Part shown: piece after piece, positions 54,501-63,792 of the stretch
Layout of the letters: each line of letters begins with the position of its first letter
Position numbering within the stretch: the first letter of the stretch is position 1
From: JAKAGZ01 sp963748105
GTDB taxonomy: Bacteria; Bacteroidota; Ignavibacteria; Ignavibacteriales; Ignavibacteriaceae
Direction: 5' to 3'
Length of the DNA: 64,000 nucleotides
NCBI GenBank assembly: GCA_963748105.1
Contig: CAVVHP010000007.1
Span: 133,343 to 197,342 of the forward strand
Notes under the pieces: model-generated
Seen by the model: only the letters and a program-made list of their open reading frames with translations
Told to the model about the DNA's origin: nothing
Databases searched by the model: none
Position numbers and translations under genes: made by a program

Positions 54501-57371
54501 AAATTCAAATTCTATTTTGCCATCATTATTTGTAATCCCACTTAATGGCTTATTATTATTTCCTTTTACTGGATTTTCCATTTTATCAAGGAGCTGAACT
54601 TTTGCACCGACTATTTTACTTCCGGGCAGTACTAGTCTAACGGTACCCGAGTTTTTTAACCCCGGTCTCACATAAACAAGCATCCGGTGCATTTTCTTAT
54701 AAAGTTTATGCACACCTATATCTTTTACAGGTCCCGTTACATTTACTGAAATTGTATCAGCAAAATATGAAGCGTCTAGTGGAGTGAAGATTATTTCATT
54801 TTTACCTGAAGTTGCACCTACTTTAAAATTAATAGGTGGCCGTTTGTAAGTCTTAAGTGATAACATAAACGGCGGATTGTATTCAGCTGTTTCTCCGTTT
54901 ACAACGGTAACTCTGACAGGTACACCACCGCCATTTTCGCCTATTACCTGTCCCTTTATAATTGAATTTGGTTTCAGGTCAATTGGTTCCTCCCATTTTT
55001 CACCCGGTTGGAATACTTTATTATTAGCAGGTACATAAACAACTGAGGGTTTGTATCCGTTTTTATAAACATATAAAAACCTTTTCGGTGAGATAGGGCT
55101 GCCATCTTTATAATTTACATCTAAACTTGTAAAAATAAATTTACCGGTATTACCCGTTAACATTGCTTTTTCAAGACCAATTTTAGGAGAATATTTGATT
55201 AACTTAACAGAAGCACCCTGAATACTTATACCACTGGCAGAACTCCTGACTATACCTTTTACATATGGTTTTATTGGGTGAGCTTTTATCTTATAATTTC
55301 TTTTGGGATAAACATATTGATTCTCATAAAATGCAGAACCGGTATCCGGATTAAATTCATATTCCACCGGTAAAAATGTAGAATAATTAAAAACACTTTC
55401 ATCCGTACTTGCTGAAAAAATATAATATTTATCATTTGGCTTGGAATTTTTTACAACTCTTGTAAATATCACATCTCCATTAGCATCAGAAACTCTTTTA
55501 GCAACTATTTCATAATTACTAAACCATATATTCATGTTTTTGCCGGCCTGGTTGAATTCCCTGTATTCCGGTGCACCTTCATTTACAGGAACGCCTCCAG
55601 GCTTATGTCGTCTTAGCAGCCAGACATTCATTCCTGGAATTGAATTTCCATCCGGAATTTTTTGATTTTTTGTTTTATCCGAAACTACGTTTATTGTAAG
55701 CTGGTAGCTCTTGGCTTTTGCAGTGAAATTTCCTGCATTTTTATTTTCGCCGGGCTGGATAATAATATCTTTGGACGGATTTGAATAATAAGGTTCACCC
55801 GGTTTGTCTACTGCTATCCTGAATATCCTGTATGCTTCTTGATTGTAAATGCCTGAACTATATATATAAGCAGTATCTGTTTTCTTTATTTGAATAAACT
55901 TAAAAGTAAAATTACCATTTGCATCTGTTCTGGTTACAGCCACTTTTTTATGCCAGTCATCCGGACCCACTAATTCAGAATGTGGATGACCATCATTAAC
56001 CCAAACCACGTTGGATTTCGGAACTTCATCATAATATACTTTCTTAGTAGAAGGATCATAAGGATGATATTCAACAATCAGTGAAATATTCATATTTGCA
56101 AGCGGGAATGGTTTGTTATCTCCGGGAGCTGCAAATCTGTAGCTAATTTTTCCACTCAAAGTAGAGGTGGACCAATTCCCGTAATTGCCCGATCCTTCAA
56201 AGTAATGAAATGATCTTATGTCACTTGATCCGAGAATTTTATTGCCATTTACATCTACTGCATCTACCTTCCAGGCGTATCTTTTATTGTAAACCAGCGG
56301 CAGTCCTTTATATTGGTTAGTGTATGAATCGACCAAAGGGATATAAAGCGGGGTATTATTTTTTATAGCATCATCGGGAGTTTGCAAAGAATCCATTTCC
56401 ACAATTGTAATCTTGTATTTAACAACCGTGTTGTAAGGTAATTTAAATTTCCACTGAAGTGTCGGTGTATATTGTTCTACTTTGGCTTTATCGTCCGGAT
56501 ATAGCAACTCAACAGTATGTTTAATTGTAATTGGAAAGAAATGAATTGTCGGCTTTTTCTTTCTGAATGTAAATATCTCGCTCTTGCCGTCATTTTGTGC
56601 TGGTGCATAACCGAACTGATCAAGTACCTGAACCTGCCAGGCATAAGTTTTCCCGGTATCAATCGGGAAAGCACTTATAGGATAAACCAGGGTTGTATTA
56701 AGTATATTATCATTTGTATATACAGGAATATTTGAACTTAATGCTTTTTGCGGGGTTTGCCCTGGCAATATTTCAACAATCTTTAAGGAATAATTTAACT
56801 GGTAACCCGGGGGCACAACAACGGGAGTCCATTGGAAAACAGGATACTTCACATTATTTTCAATAGTCTGATCGTTATATGGGGTGACCAGGTGCGGTGG
56901 TTCGGGATATACAATTGTAAAGCCGGAGCAAACATTCTGTACTAATTTACTTCCTTCAGGATCTTCAACATCAATGCATAATGTATAATGTCCTTGAGGA
57001 ATTCGTCCTGTTCTGTCTATCTTATCTTTTAAGTCTCCATTCGGATAGTCTGCATTACTAAATTTTACAATTTTTGTGTTATCAATAAGGACGGTAGGTA
57101 TTGATGGAACATTAATGTAATCAGATACGCAGGTGAGCACAACTCCCACACCATCTTTTTTAAGGGTTGCTCTGAATCTAACAGATGTACTTTGTTGGGC
57201 ATTATTAAATAAGGTTAAATTTCCTACCGCACCTGGGTTGAGTTCCCAAACGTTTTCAAATGGTGATGGAAATGGTGTTATATTAAGAACTGCATTCCAG
57301 TTTCTGTCCTGAGAAAATAATGCAGAAGAAAAAATAATCACTATAAACAGTAATCTCTTTAGCTGGTTCAT
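51573..57371 (-). CDS. 1932-aa secreted multidomain surface protein with carboxypeptidase-regulatory-like domains
   Basis: The signal peptide is residues 1-20 (ALFSQ). Residues 25-150 are a beta domain with a Cys-containing RIPQGHYTLCIDVEDPEGSKL motif. Residues 155-270 and 285-390 are two similar domains of the type PHLVTPYNDQ...YPVFQWTP and ELLYPDDKAK...TPTLQWKF, each ending in YAWQVQVLDQFG or YAWKVDAVDVNG. Several carboxypeptidase-regulatory-like beta-sandwiches follow (clear examples near 703-800 and 1003-1075, with ISGHVYVGKNNQPVAGARV). The region beyond about 1100 is long, beta-rich and unlike any family I know. The C-terminus is Cys-rich (CTKLS, CGSF, CTPP, CTDNS, GCKK). No TM or LPXTG anchor is seen. 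It is first in the operon with the FnIII and barrel genes. Confidence 0.85.
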   Translation of the reverse strand: MNQLKRLLFIVIIFSSALFSQDRNWNAVLNITPFPSPFENVWELNPGAVGNLTLFNNAQQSTSVRFRATLKKDGVGVVLTCVSDYINVPSIPTVLIDNTKIVKFSNADYPNGDLKDKIDRTGRIPQGHYTLCIDVEDPEGSKLVQNVCSGFTIVYPEPPHLVTPYNDQTIENNVKYPVFQWTPVVVPPGYQLNYSLKIVEILPGQTPQKALSSNIPVYTNDNILNTTLVYPISAFPIDTGKTYAWQVQVLDQFGYAPAQNDGKSEIFTFRKKKPTIHFFPITIKHTVELLYPDDKAKVEQYTPTLQWKFKLPYNTVVKYKITIVEMDSLQTPDDAIKNNTPLYIPLVDSYTNQYKGLPLVYNKRYAWKVDAVDVNGNKILGSSDIRSFHYFEGSGNYGNWSTSTLSGKISYRFAAPGDNKPFPLANMNISLIVEYHPYDPSTKKVYYDEVPKSNVVWVNDGHPHSELVGPDDWHKKVAVTRTDANGNFTFKFIQIKKTDTAYIYSSGIYNQEAYRIFRIAVDKPGEPYYSNPSKDIIIQPGENKNAGNFTAKAKSYQLTINVVSDKTKNQKIPDGNSIPGMNVWLLRRHKPGGVPVNEGAPEYREFNQAGKNMNIWFSNYEIVAKRVSDANGDVIFTRVVKNSKPNDKYYIFSASTDESVFNYSTFLPVEYEFNPDTGSAFYENQYVYPKRNYKIKAHPIKPYVKGIVRSSASGISIQGASVKLIKYSPKIGLEKAMLTGNTGKFIFTSLDVNYKDGSPISPKRFLYVYKNGYKPSVVYVPANNKVFQPGEKWEEPIDLKPNSIIKGQVIGENGGGVPVRVTVVNGETAEYNPPFMLSLKTYKRPPINFKVGATSGKNEIIFTPLDASYFADTISVNVTGPVKDIGVHKLYKKMHRMLVYVRPGLKNSGTVRLVLPGSKIVGAKVQLLDKMENPVKGNNNKPLSGITNNDGKIEFEFTNPAQSYKIYVTAPDDQDYLGNLKPVQNSESKDPALYTVYLQKATRISGHVYVGKNNQPVAGARVRLGIKSDGSNCETNTDSSGTFILRNVPIGQNYFIAGKSSSNLIGDKKDLNVPAKGLSNIDFNLKIYNKMDITHLMGFPIEVDSLVDKNNQVFITGSIVKLDSLNNNQFQVSNNALNKNLDFTNVEIVPDKNKTSKVFGQTIPVSDPATLPVKTDMNHFSLNVLKNYSGLLKDNNIGIELDKNAPGSGVIKGKVIVSQSSFSKISSNLSIPGGGFYIRTSEDNNLRIPVITATKKDPVSNFKGFLVSDSLMHSLKYSLYDFKALADSQLSLLTSDTLWLNTKIQMDLTNAKPSRNEINLGKVDISQATGIGYIHKTNDNLSLKLDKWELQINDWNLNGYFNVTKGTLQTQLFNVPVEQLHITPTKILSSTVNLKQISIGGIIPLNLNSKLKLNYNDSTSAWFLFSSDPGSSVASFGGLPGMASGDSVHISSIYLYSSQDKVDLIPQQSSKSLKIYKIGIFDPSEIKYVPEGKHVEMTSLSFNIPGYPGTVNGVLVYYKENGKIKMRLIPFKIAFKDKGINYAFSESSKDTMIFNSKGLYVRGRLWEEGKYSLDSWLYHTVDSTSIWVETPNSPFVKTGTFWQKLQIGGNVNYFDSVGGHINVIGNNWDTLSIAGNLTTPNGINGGQNRMTFTVTGEFYANNQSVGVKNISTPFGNMAWKYDFEKGQLIGTMDIDKNMSGVYLKGPAELLVDGSGWFFFAGITAKIPGLPEQDAAIIIGDYGSMPQNVKDGFAKVSYDKNLPCGFQTSISGFLFSGKCAIPVVIPTIDISTGVANIHFGVEAGANVKLWTSFSKSGNEYGIGAIGFIDASFSMDALTCTKLSAEATLQLGFTGIYDTKPGLFSLDGCGSFSIGADIEQQGVGVDEVCTPPNISVFNKTFAMSALMHLDSNGNTKFSFKSGSCTDNSAQGCKK

Positions 57372-57836
57372 CGAGACCTCTATTCATTAATAATAAGCCC
57401 TCCTAAACCCCTCACCTAAAATTATTTGGCAGATATTTTAATTATGAATAGTAAGAATTAGATAATTAAACCAATCCGAAATTAGTAATGGTGATCAAAT
57501 AAATTCAGATTACCTGGTATTAGAACTAAATTACTTCTCAAAATCAGAAAGCTGGAAGAATAAAAATATTTTAACAGTATATATGTCTGTAGCGGTTAAT
57601 GCTACATCAATTTATTCGTAGGTAATGTCTTAGCGTTATTATCTAGGCTACTTTATGAACATATCTAAAAATTAATTCAATAACAATAACGTAGTCATAA
57701 AAAATAACAACACTAACAATTGGCAGTTAGTTCCGTAATTTGAGAATCTGTAAAATAATTTGTGTAAAAAGCGTTTCCCATTGATTACAATTTTTTAATA
57801 TATTATATAACAATTCCTTAATATTATGGGTTTATA

Positions 57837-57879
57837 AAAGTATTAAAATAGCGTATGAAAGTTCCTATTTTAATATTTT
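57837..57879. repeat. 15-bp inverted repeat (hairpin)
   Basis: AAAGTATTAAAATAG (57837-57851) pairs with CTATTTTAATATTTT (57865-57879). Fourteen pairs are Watson-Crick and one is G-T, with a 13-nt loop. The stem is AU-rich and ends in T residues, so it could act as a weak terminator for a plus-strand transcript or as a binding site. It directly precedes the small ORF at 57894. Confidence 0.65.
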
Positions 57880-57893
57880 ATGTGAGGAGTTTT

Positions 57894-58016
57894 ATGAATT
57901 TTTTAATAATGTATCTGCAAATCTGCATAATATCGTTTATGGGTTTGTCAATATTATTGCTGATTTCACCATCTGGTTGGGAGGATGAGCGGGGGTTCCA
58001 TTTATTTAGGAAATGA
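57894..58016 (+). CDS. Candidate 40-aa small membrane protein
   Basis: This ATG-started ORF of 40 codons has a strong ribosome site (GAGGAG at 57883-57888, 5 nt before the ATG). The product starts with a hydrophobic helix (MNFLIMYLQICIISFMGLS... to about residue 27) and ends in a short charged tail (GWEDERGFHLFRK). It is typical of small single-pass membrane proteins but has no recognisable homology. The hairpin at 57837-57879 ends 14 nt before the start. Confidence 0.4.
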   Translation: MNFLIMYLQICIISFMGLSILLLISPSGWEDERGFHLFRK

Positions 58017-58232
58017 GCCTGTCATACTAACGCCTACCTTAACAATACTAAATATTTGCCAATTCCATTTAGGCTGCCATTTAATAAAGTTTTATTGTGT
58101 AATTAAGTCACTGAAGTGAATAAAGATTCTTTTTTTTGAGATCAGAGCAGGTGATAAATCAAAACCTCCCCCGCAAAAGAATCTCAAATTGTGTACAGGC
58201 AATTAATTTCCTAACTGGTAAAAATATTATGC

Positions 58233-59768
58233 CTATTGACCCGATACGTATTTAATTTCAACTCTTCTGTTTAAAGCCCTTCCTTCAGAAAAATCATTTG
58301 AGAAAATAGGATTACGTTCTCCATAGCCCTTTACATTCAGCATTTGAGGATTTACACCTTTCCCTATTAAATAATCGGCAACAGTCTGTGCTGCCTTTTT
58401 AGAAATCTCAAGGTTTTGTTTGTCAATGCCGGTTGAATCTGTATAACCATTTATTTCCCACCTGGATTTCGGGTAGCCTTTCATAGTATTTGCAAGAATA
58501 TCAAGCAATGTATGGGCTTTGGGGAGCAGTTTCTCTTTGTTTGGCCCAAAGTAAGTGTCCATATAAAGCACTACTGATTTTAACTCCGATGGGGGGATTA
58601 TCCGTACATTTTCATTTTCTTCATTTGTTTCAGGCGGCTTTTGCGTTTCAGGTGGCGTAGTTTTTACAGGGCATCCGGTAGAATCAACACTTGTACCCGC
58701 AGGAGTGTTTGGGCATTTATCCAGGTAATCCGGAACACCATCCTGGTCAAAATCAATTGGGCAGCCAGACGCATCAACTTTTAATCCCGGTGATGTATTT
58801 GGGCATTTATCCATGTAATCCGGTACATCGTCCATATCTGAGTCTAAAGGGCATCCGGTAGAATCTACTTTAACTCCTGCACTGGTATTCGGGCATTTAT
58901 CAAGGTAATCCGGTATGCGGTCATTATCTGAATCCAGTGGACAGCCGAATTCATCCACTCTTACGTTCTTCGGAGTTCCGGGGCACATATCTTTCCCGTC
59001 TTCTATGCCATCGGCATCATTATCTTCAAATTTTTGTCCATTTGCAAGTGGTGCGTATGTAAACCCAAAATTTACAGTAGAGTACTTGTCATTTGCTGCT
59101 CCCTTTTTCAGATCATCAAGATAGTCATTCGGAAAAAGGTAGTATGTGGCGCTTGCGTTTAATGCAATTTTATCGGAAACAAAATAGCGGACTCCTGCTT
59201 CAATCCCCGGCTCCAGTGTCTTTGTTGAATATACAGAGCCTTTTGCGTTATTGGGAAGTGGTTTCCCGAAAATATCTTCCGGCTGGAAAAATAATTCAGT
59301 TAAACTTAAAAAAACATACGGGCTTAAATTTTGGCCTGCTTTATAACTAAGCTCCAGGCCCAACCCGACATAAGAAATGGGAGTCCTGAACTGGCCGGGA
59401 AAGCCGCGCGGGTCGTTTTCCAGGGGCACATCAGCTCCGGTTAAAGTACCGGTTCCGAAGAAAAGGCCCGGGCCAAAATAAAACTGGTCAAAAATTGGAA
59501 AAATATACTTTCCCATTCCGCGCCATGCACTGCTCACTGTTGAAGAAGTAGCATAATCCGTACTGCTTATAGTTAAACTATATTCCGCGGTAAGAAGCAG
59601 CTCACCTCTTTTTACATGCTCGGTAATATGATTAAATGTTCCTGAGCTATCACTTTCCTGTGCGTATGAATTTAATGCAAAACCAAAGAGAAGGGAAAAA
59701 AATGTGGCAAGTGCCAGACTAATCCCGCCGGTTTTATGTATAATATTTCCGCCCATTTCTTGATCCAA
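58233..59768 (-). CDS. OmpA-family protein with thrombospondin type 3 repeats
   Basis: This is a 511-aa outer-membrane protein. The signal peptide is residues 1-37 (Met5 is an alternative start), followed by an N-terminal barrel (40-240). Four Asp-rich thrombospondin-3 calcium-binding repeats lie at 248-368 with a period of 30 residues (DSDNDRIPDYLDKCPNT, DSDMDDVPDYMDKCPNT, DFDQDGVPDYLDKCPNT). A Pro-rich linker is followed by a C-terminal OmpA peptidoglycan-binding domain (about 395-507) with INGYTDSTG and NRRVEIKY. It anchors the outer membrane to the cell wall. The TSP3 repeat DNA is a tandem of about 90 bp between 58670 and 58990. Confidence 0.95.
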   Translation of the reverse strand: MDQEMGGNIIHKTGGISLALATFFSLLFGFALNSYAQESDSSGTFNHITEHVKRGELLLTAEYSLTISSTDYATSSTVSSAWRGMGKYIFPIFDQFYFGPGLFFGTGTLTGADVPLENDPRGFPGQFRTPISYVGLGLELSYKAGQNLSPYVFLSLTELFFQPEDIFGKPLPNNAKGSVYSTKTLEPGIEAGVRYFVSDKIALNASATYYLFPNDYLDDLKKGAANDKYSTVNFGFTYAPLANGQKFEDNDADGIEDGKDMCPGTPKNVRVDEFGCPLDSDNDRIPDYLDKCPNTSAGVKVDSTGCPLDSDMDDVPDYMDKCPNTSPGLKVDASGCPIDFDQDGVPDYLDKCPNTPAGTSVDSTGCPVKTTPPETQKPPETNEENENVRIIPPSELKSVVLYMDTYFGPNKEKLLPKAHTLLDILANTMKGYPKSRWEINGYTDSTGIDKQNLEISKKAAQTVADYLIGKGVNPQMLNVKGYGERNPIFSNDFSEGRALNRRVEIKYVSGQ

Positions 59769-60753
59769 AATTAAATTGTTAACCCCGGGTTAGTGTAAAA
59801 AAAGAAAAGGTCATTATTTATAATAATTAGGTCAATGTTAGTCATTTTAAAAATAAGATTAAACGTGCAAGAATTAGATCGTATGTATAGGTATTCTTAC
59901 CCCGTATTTTTAGGTCTTACAGAACTGTAAGTTTTATCTATATAATATGTCAAAAATATATGAATAATGTTAAGATAAAACCAAGATATTTACAAATTTT
60001 CAATCTAATTTCTACGGCCATCCAATAATACGATTTTATTAAAAGGGAGGACATAAATATATTTAAGTATACTTGCCGGCAGGCCGGTTTTATGCTATTA
60101 TATACCCGGTATTAAAAATCTTGAAAATAAGCTCAAAACGAGGTCTGCTGAATTATATTACGCTTTTAACTCAATAAACCTTATCCTTAGAAAAGTCGTT
60201 ATTGTATTAAAAAGAAGGAATTACTACATTAAAAACTAAATTTGGACAGTCAGAATTTCTGCTTAGTAAATGTTATTCCCCGGCAGGCTCTAAGGGCAAA
60301 TGAAATAGGGCCTGAGAATTTTTATATTAAGGCTTCGTTATTTGTACCGGGTGATGGCATACAGGGGGTAGAATAGTAAAATATGAAGTAATAAAAGTTA
60401 GAACTTCATTTTATCTAAAGATGTTCATTAACGGCCTGTCTTAAGAGAGAAATCGAATGGTTAGTAGCACAGCTATGAATTTTCTTGAATCATTGATCTA
60501 TTACAATAGCAACCGATAACAAAACACTCGAATCGATTAAATACAAACTTGCTTGAATTTTTCAGTATATATATTCTCGAATATAGCTGATATGTGAGAG
60601 AAAGGAATATATAATTGCTAATTTATTTCAAAGAGAATTCTCGGAAAAGAAATCCCTGAATAAATAGTTGACATAAATTGAATTCATTACTTATTACAAT
60701 TTCTGTGAGTAACCTGGCGAAGCTGTGTTTATCCGATCACTATTTAGTTAATA
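59769..60753. other. Intergenic region before the polysaccharide cluster
   Basis: This 985-bp gap has no complete gene. Two frames stay open without a start codon (about 60061-60237 and 60231-60378; the second reads VIPRQALRANEIGPENF), which may be remnants of decayed genes. A GC-rich palindromic patch, GCCGGCAGGCCGG, is at about 60075-60087. No match to a known RNA was recognised. Confidence 0.45.
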
Positions 60754-61746
60754 ATGAAAGTAATACATTTTAACAGGAAGAAGAGAATAAATTCCAATTA
60801 CAGCATAGAAGGGATTTATAGCAGCTTGCGAAATGCGCTGGTAGACAAAATTAAAATTGAGACCGTGGAGTGTCCGTTTACAAGTAATGGATTTTTCAGA
60901 AGGCTTTATAATTGTATTTATGCCGCGTTTAAACAGGAGGATATAAACCACGTTACCGGGGATGTCCATTATCTTAATTTGTTCTTCAAAAAGAAGGGGA
61001 GTGTACTAACCATACACGATTGCGGGCCGTTGTATAGGCTTAAAGGGATTAAACATTTTATCCTTAAATTATTCTGGTACACAATTCCGGTATCCAGGGC
61101 AGAATATATTGTTGCGGTCTCACAGTCAACAAAAACTGAAATATTAAAGTATGTTAAATGTGAACAGGACAAAATAAAAGTAATTTATAATCCTGTATCC
61201 CCCTTATTTGTTCGTGCAGATAAAGAATTTAACAAGCAAAATCCTGTAATATTACAGGTGGGCACCGCATTAAATAAAAATCTTTCGCGTCTTATCAAAG
61301 CCCTGCGGGTGTTAATTGTAAACTTGTTATTATAGGAAAATTGAGCACTGAACAATGAGAAGAACTGGCTGCAAATAAAATTGATTATAAAAATTACATA
61401 GACCTTACCGGTGAAGAAGTATTTGAACAATATAAGGCTTGTGATATACTGGCCTTTGTTTCTACCTACGAAGGTTTTGGAATGCCGATTATTGAAGCAA
61501 ATACTGTCGGCAGGCCGGTAATAACTTCTGGCCTTTATTCTATGCCTGAAGTTGCCGGAGATGCCGCTTGATTGTGGATCCTTTTAACAGGGATGAAATA
61601 AGAGACGGAATAAAAAAATTATAAATGACAACACATTTAGAGAGGATTTGATAGCTAAAGGTTATAAAAATGCTAAAAGGTTTTCTATAAATAACATTGC
61701 CTCTAATTATTTACTCCTTTATAGACTGATGATTGATAAAACATGA
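60754..61746 (+). pseudogene. GT4-family glycosyltransferase, broken by frameshifts and a stop
   Basis: The original protein would be about 330 aa. The intact first part (193 codons to 61335) has an N-terminal Rossmann half with LTIHDCGPLYRL, the AVSQSTK motif, VIYNPV and ILQVGTALNKNLSRLIKAL. The rest of the family, including the catalytic STYEGFGMPIIEA, is readable only by changing frame. A shift lies near 61305. An in-frame TGA follows at 61356-61358. Two more shifts are near 61569 and 61617, the latter in an A-run. The final stop is at 61744-61746. Four lesions make a decayed gene likely, though sequencing indels elsewhere in the window leave room for doubt. It belongs to a surface-polysaccharide cluster. 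Confidence 0.85.
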
Positions 61747-61848
61747 CCATTTCTTATACTAATAGGAGTGAAAAAAGTAATAAAATAAAGTCAATATCCC
61801 CAAAAACTTTTAAAAGTTAAATATTATTCAGATTATAACTGACTATCA

Positions 61849-62592
61849 ATGAACCTTAGAAAAACAATTAAAAAATTGATACCGGATTATTTTTTACTTG
61901 CATATAGGAAACACCGGATTAATATCTATAGGAAAATGAGCCACCAAAAATCTGTTAAGGACGTTTTTACTGAGGTTTACAATAAAAATATGTGGCAGGG
62001 TGATGGTGGGACCTTTCATTCGGGTAGCGGTTCAAACAATGATTTGGCAGATAAGTATTCTGCTGAAGTTAAAAAAATAATAGTGGATAAAAATATTAAA
62101 AGAATGATCGACCTAGGATGTGGAAACTTTAACGTAAGTAAAAGAATTGTAAATGATAATTTATATTATATAGGCGTTGATGTAGTAGAAAAATTAATAA
62201 ATTTCAATAATGAAAATTACGGCAAAGAAAACATTAGATTTTTATGTGGGGACATAATAGAAGACGAATTACCAGATGCTGACTTGTGCATTATAAGACA
62301 AGTACTTCAGCATCTTTCAAATTCTCAGATATCCACGATTTTAGAAAAGGTCAAAAAATATAAGTATGTTCTAATTACAGAGCATTATCCATCAAGCAAA
62401 ACAAGAAAAATAATCCCAAATAAAGATAAGCCCCATGGAGCTGATGTTAGAATATATGATAACTCCGCAGTGTATTTAACTAAATACCCATTTAATATTG
62501 GAGATTTAACGTTAGTGTCGGAAATCAAATTAAATGAATATTTGGTAAATTACGGTGAAATGCTTAGAACTTTTTTGATGGAAAATAACTAA
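61849..62592 (+). CDS. SAM-dependent methyltransferase of the polysaccharide cluster
   Basis: This is a 247-aa class I methyltransferase. SAM-binding motif I is MIDLGCGNFNVSKRI, followed by YIGVDVV and a post-motif CIIRQVLQHLSNSQI. It has a basic N-terminal extension (residues 1-45) before the core. The sequence context between two glycosyltransferase genes suggests that it methylates a sugar or lipid-linked oligosaccharide. The start is not preceded by a strong ribosome site. Confidence 0.85.
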   Translation: MNLRKTIKKLIPDYFLLAYRKHRINIYRKMSHQKSVKDVFTEVYNKNMWQGDGGTFHSGSGSNNDLADKYSAEVKKIIVDKNIKRMIDLGCGNFNVSKRIVNDNLYYIGVDVVEKLINFNNENYGKENIRFLCGDIIEDELPDADLCIIRQVLQHLSNSQISTILEKVKKYKYVLITEHYPSSKTRKIIPNKDKPHGADVRIYDNSAVYLTKYPFNIGDLTLVSEIKLNEYLVNYGEMLRTFLMENN

Positions 62593-62696
62593 AAATTTAA
62601 GAGAGTGATATATAATTAAGAACCAATCTTTGTAACTAAAATATTGTTTTAAAAAACCAAGTATCTAATAATTATGAATCAGGTGAAAAATAATGT

Positions 62697-63747
62697 ATGA
62701 AAAGTAAAACCAGATTATTTTTTGCCGGTGTAATAAAAAATCAGTGGAGTTCGTGCTGGCAAAGATATGATATACTCCGATCAAAAGATTTAGAAGTAAA
62801 AGCTTTTGCAAATGATGAATATTACGGCGTAAACTTTTTGGTTTCCAAACTCAATAAAATATTCTTTGATGATTTTGTACCAAGGAGTAATATTGAAAAA
62901 TATAACTCCGATTTATTGAATGAGATACTGGAATTCAAGCCAAACATTATATGGTTTGAGTGGCCTTTATTATTAAAACGTGCTACTCTTTCAGAGTTAA
63001 AAGCAAAATTACCAAATAGCATTGTAGTATCATTCCAGGATGACAATCCCTTTGGGCATAATAGTGAATCAGAAAAGTGGAAATGGAAATATTTTCTAAA
63101 TACCCTTGATTTATATGACTTAAATTTTGTTAAAAGAACGAGCGATATAACAGAATACAAAAAGAGAGGGGCCAAGCAAACCGAGCTGTTTATGCATGGT
63201 TATTATGGAAATTTTTTCCATCCCATAGAGAATACTGATAAAAAATTTGCTGTGTCTTTTGTCGGTACAGCGCTGGATAAAAGGATTACTTATATTAAAA
63301 ATATATTAGGGCCTCTTAAAAATGACTTAACTAGTATTTGGAGACCGATGGGACAGACATTTATTTTATTATTTATATAAGGATAATTTTAACAGAGCTG
63401 TTTATACTCACGAATATGCTAAGGTAATTTCACAAAGCAAGATTTCATTAGGCTTTGTTTCTTCACATAATCTGGATGAATATAGTAATCGAACTTTTGA
63501 GATCCCTGCCTGTAGAGGATTTTTCCTTGCCGAAAGGACTCAAAAACATCTGGAACTGTATGAAGAGGGGAAAGAGGCTGAATATTTTTGCAATGAAGAT
63601 GAATGCCTTGATAAAATTAATTTTTATAAAAAGAATGATTCACTAAGAGAAAAAATAGCTGAGAAGGGATATAGTAGGTGTATTTCTTCATACAATCTAT
63701 CTAATAGAATTGATGAAGCTTTAGATATTATAAATAAATATTTATGA
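62697..63747 (+). CDS. CgeB-like glycosyltransferase (split by a frameshift)
   Basis: The first frame (62697-63380, 227 codons) has the N-terminal FFAGVIKNQWSSCWQRYDILR, FKPNIIWFEWPLLL and SFQDDNPFGHNSE motifs. The second frame begins near 63357 (HLFYYLYKDNFNRA), keeps the C-terminal signature KISLGFVSSHN, then TFEIPACRGFFLAERT (PF13524-type, 'Glyco_trans_1_2'), and ends at TGA 63745-63747. Joined, it is about 350 aa, as usual for CgeB/spore-maturation-like glycosyltransferases of polysaccharide clusters. One base is missing or extra near 63350-63360. Confidence 0.83.
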
Positions 63748-63792
63748 GTAATAATTAAGAGATAAAGACTAGTAAAACATAACCGGCAAAAA

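Larger units (their letters stand above)
57372..58232. other. Intergenic region between the surface operon and ompA-like gene
   Basis: This 861-bp AT-rich gap contains the leader of the 1932-aa gene and a small candidate ORF (57894-58016) preceded by a long inverted repeat, both listed separately. The remainder shows no gene and no promoter I could place. Confidence 0.5.

Noticed and set aside
58670..58990. A CRISPR array or other repeat array
   Set aside because: The roughly 90-bp repetition is coding sequence of thrombospondin-3 repeats in the OmpA-like protein.
60075..60087. GCCGGCAGGCCGG patch as an attachment or recombination site
   Set aside because: It is short, has no paired direct repeat in the window, and no integrase or element is nearby.
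61356..61358. TGA as a recoded codon (for example selenocysteine or an alternative code)
   Set aside because: TGA serves as a normal stop in many genes of the window and the same gene has three further frameshifts; no selenocysteine context is visible.
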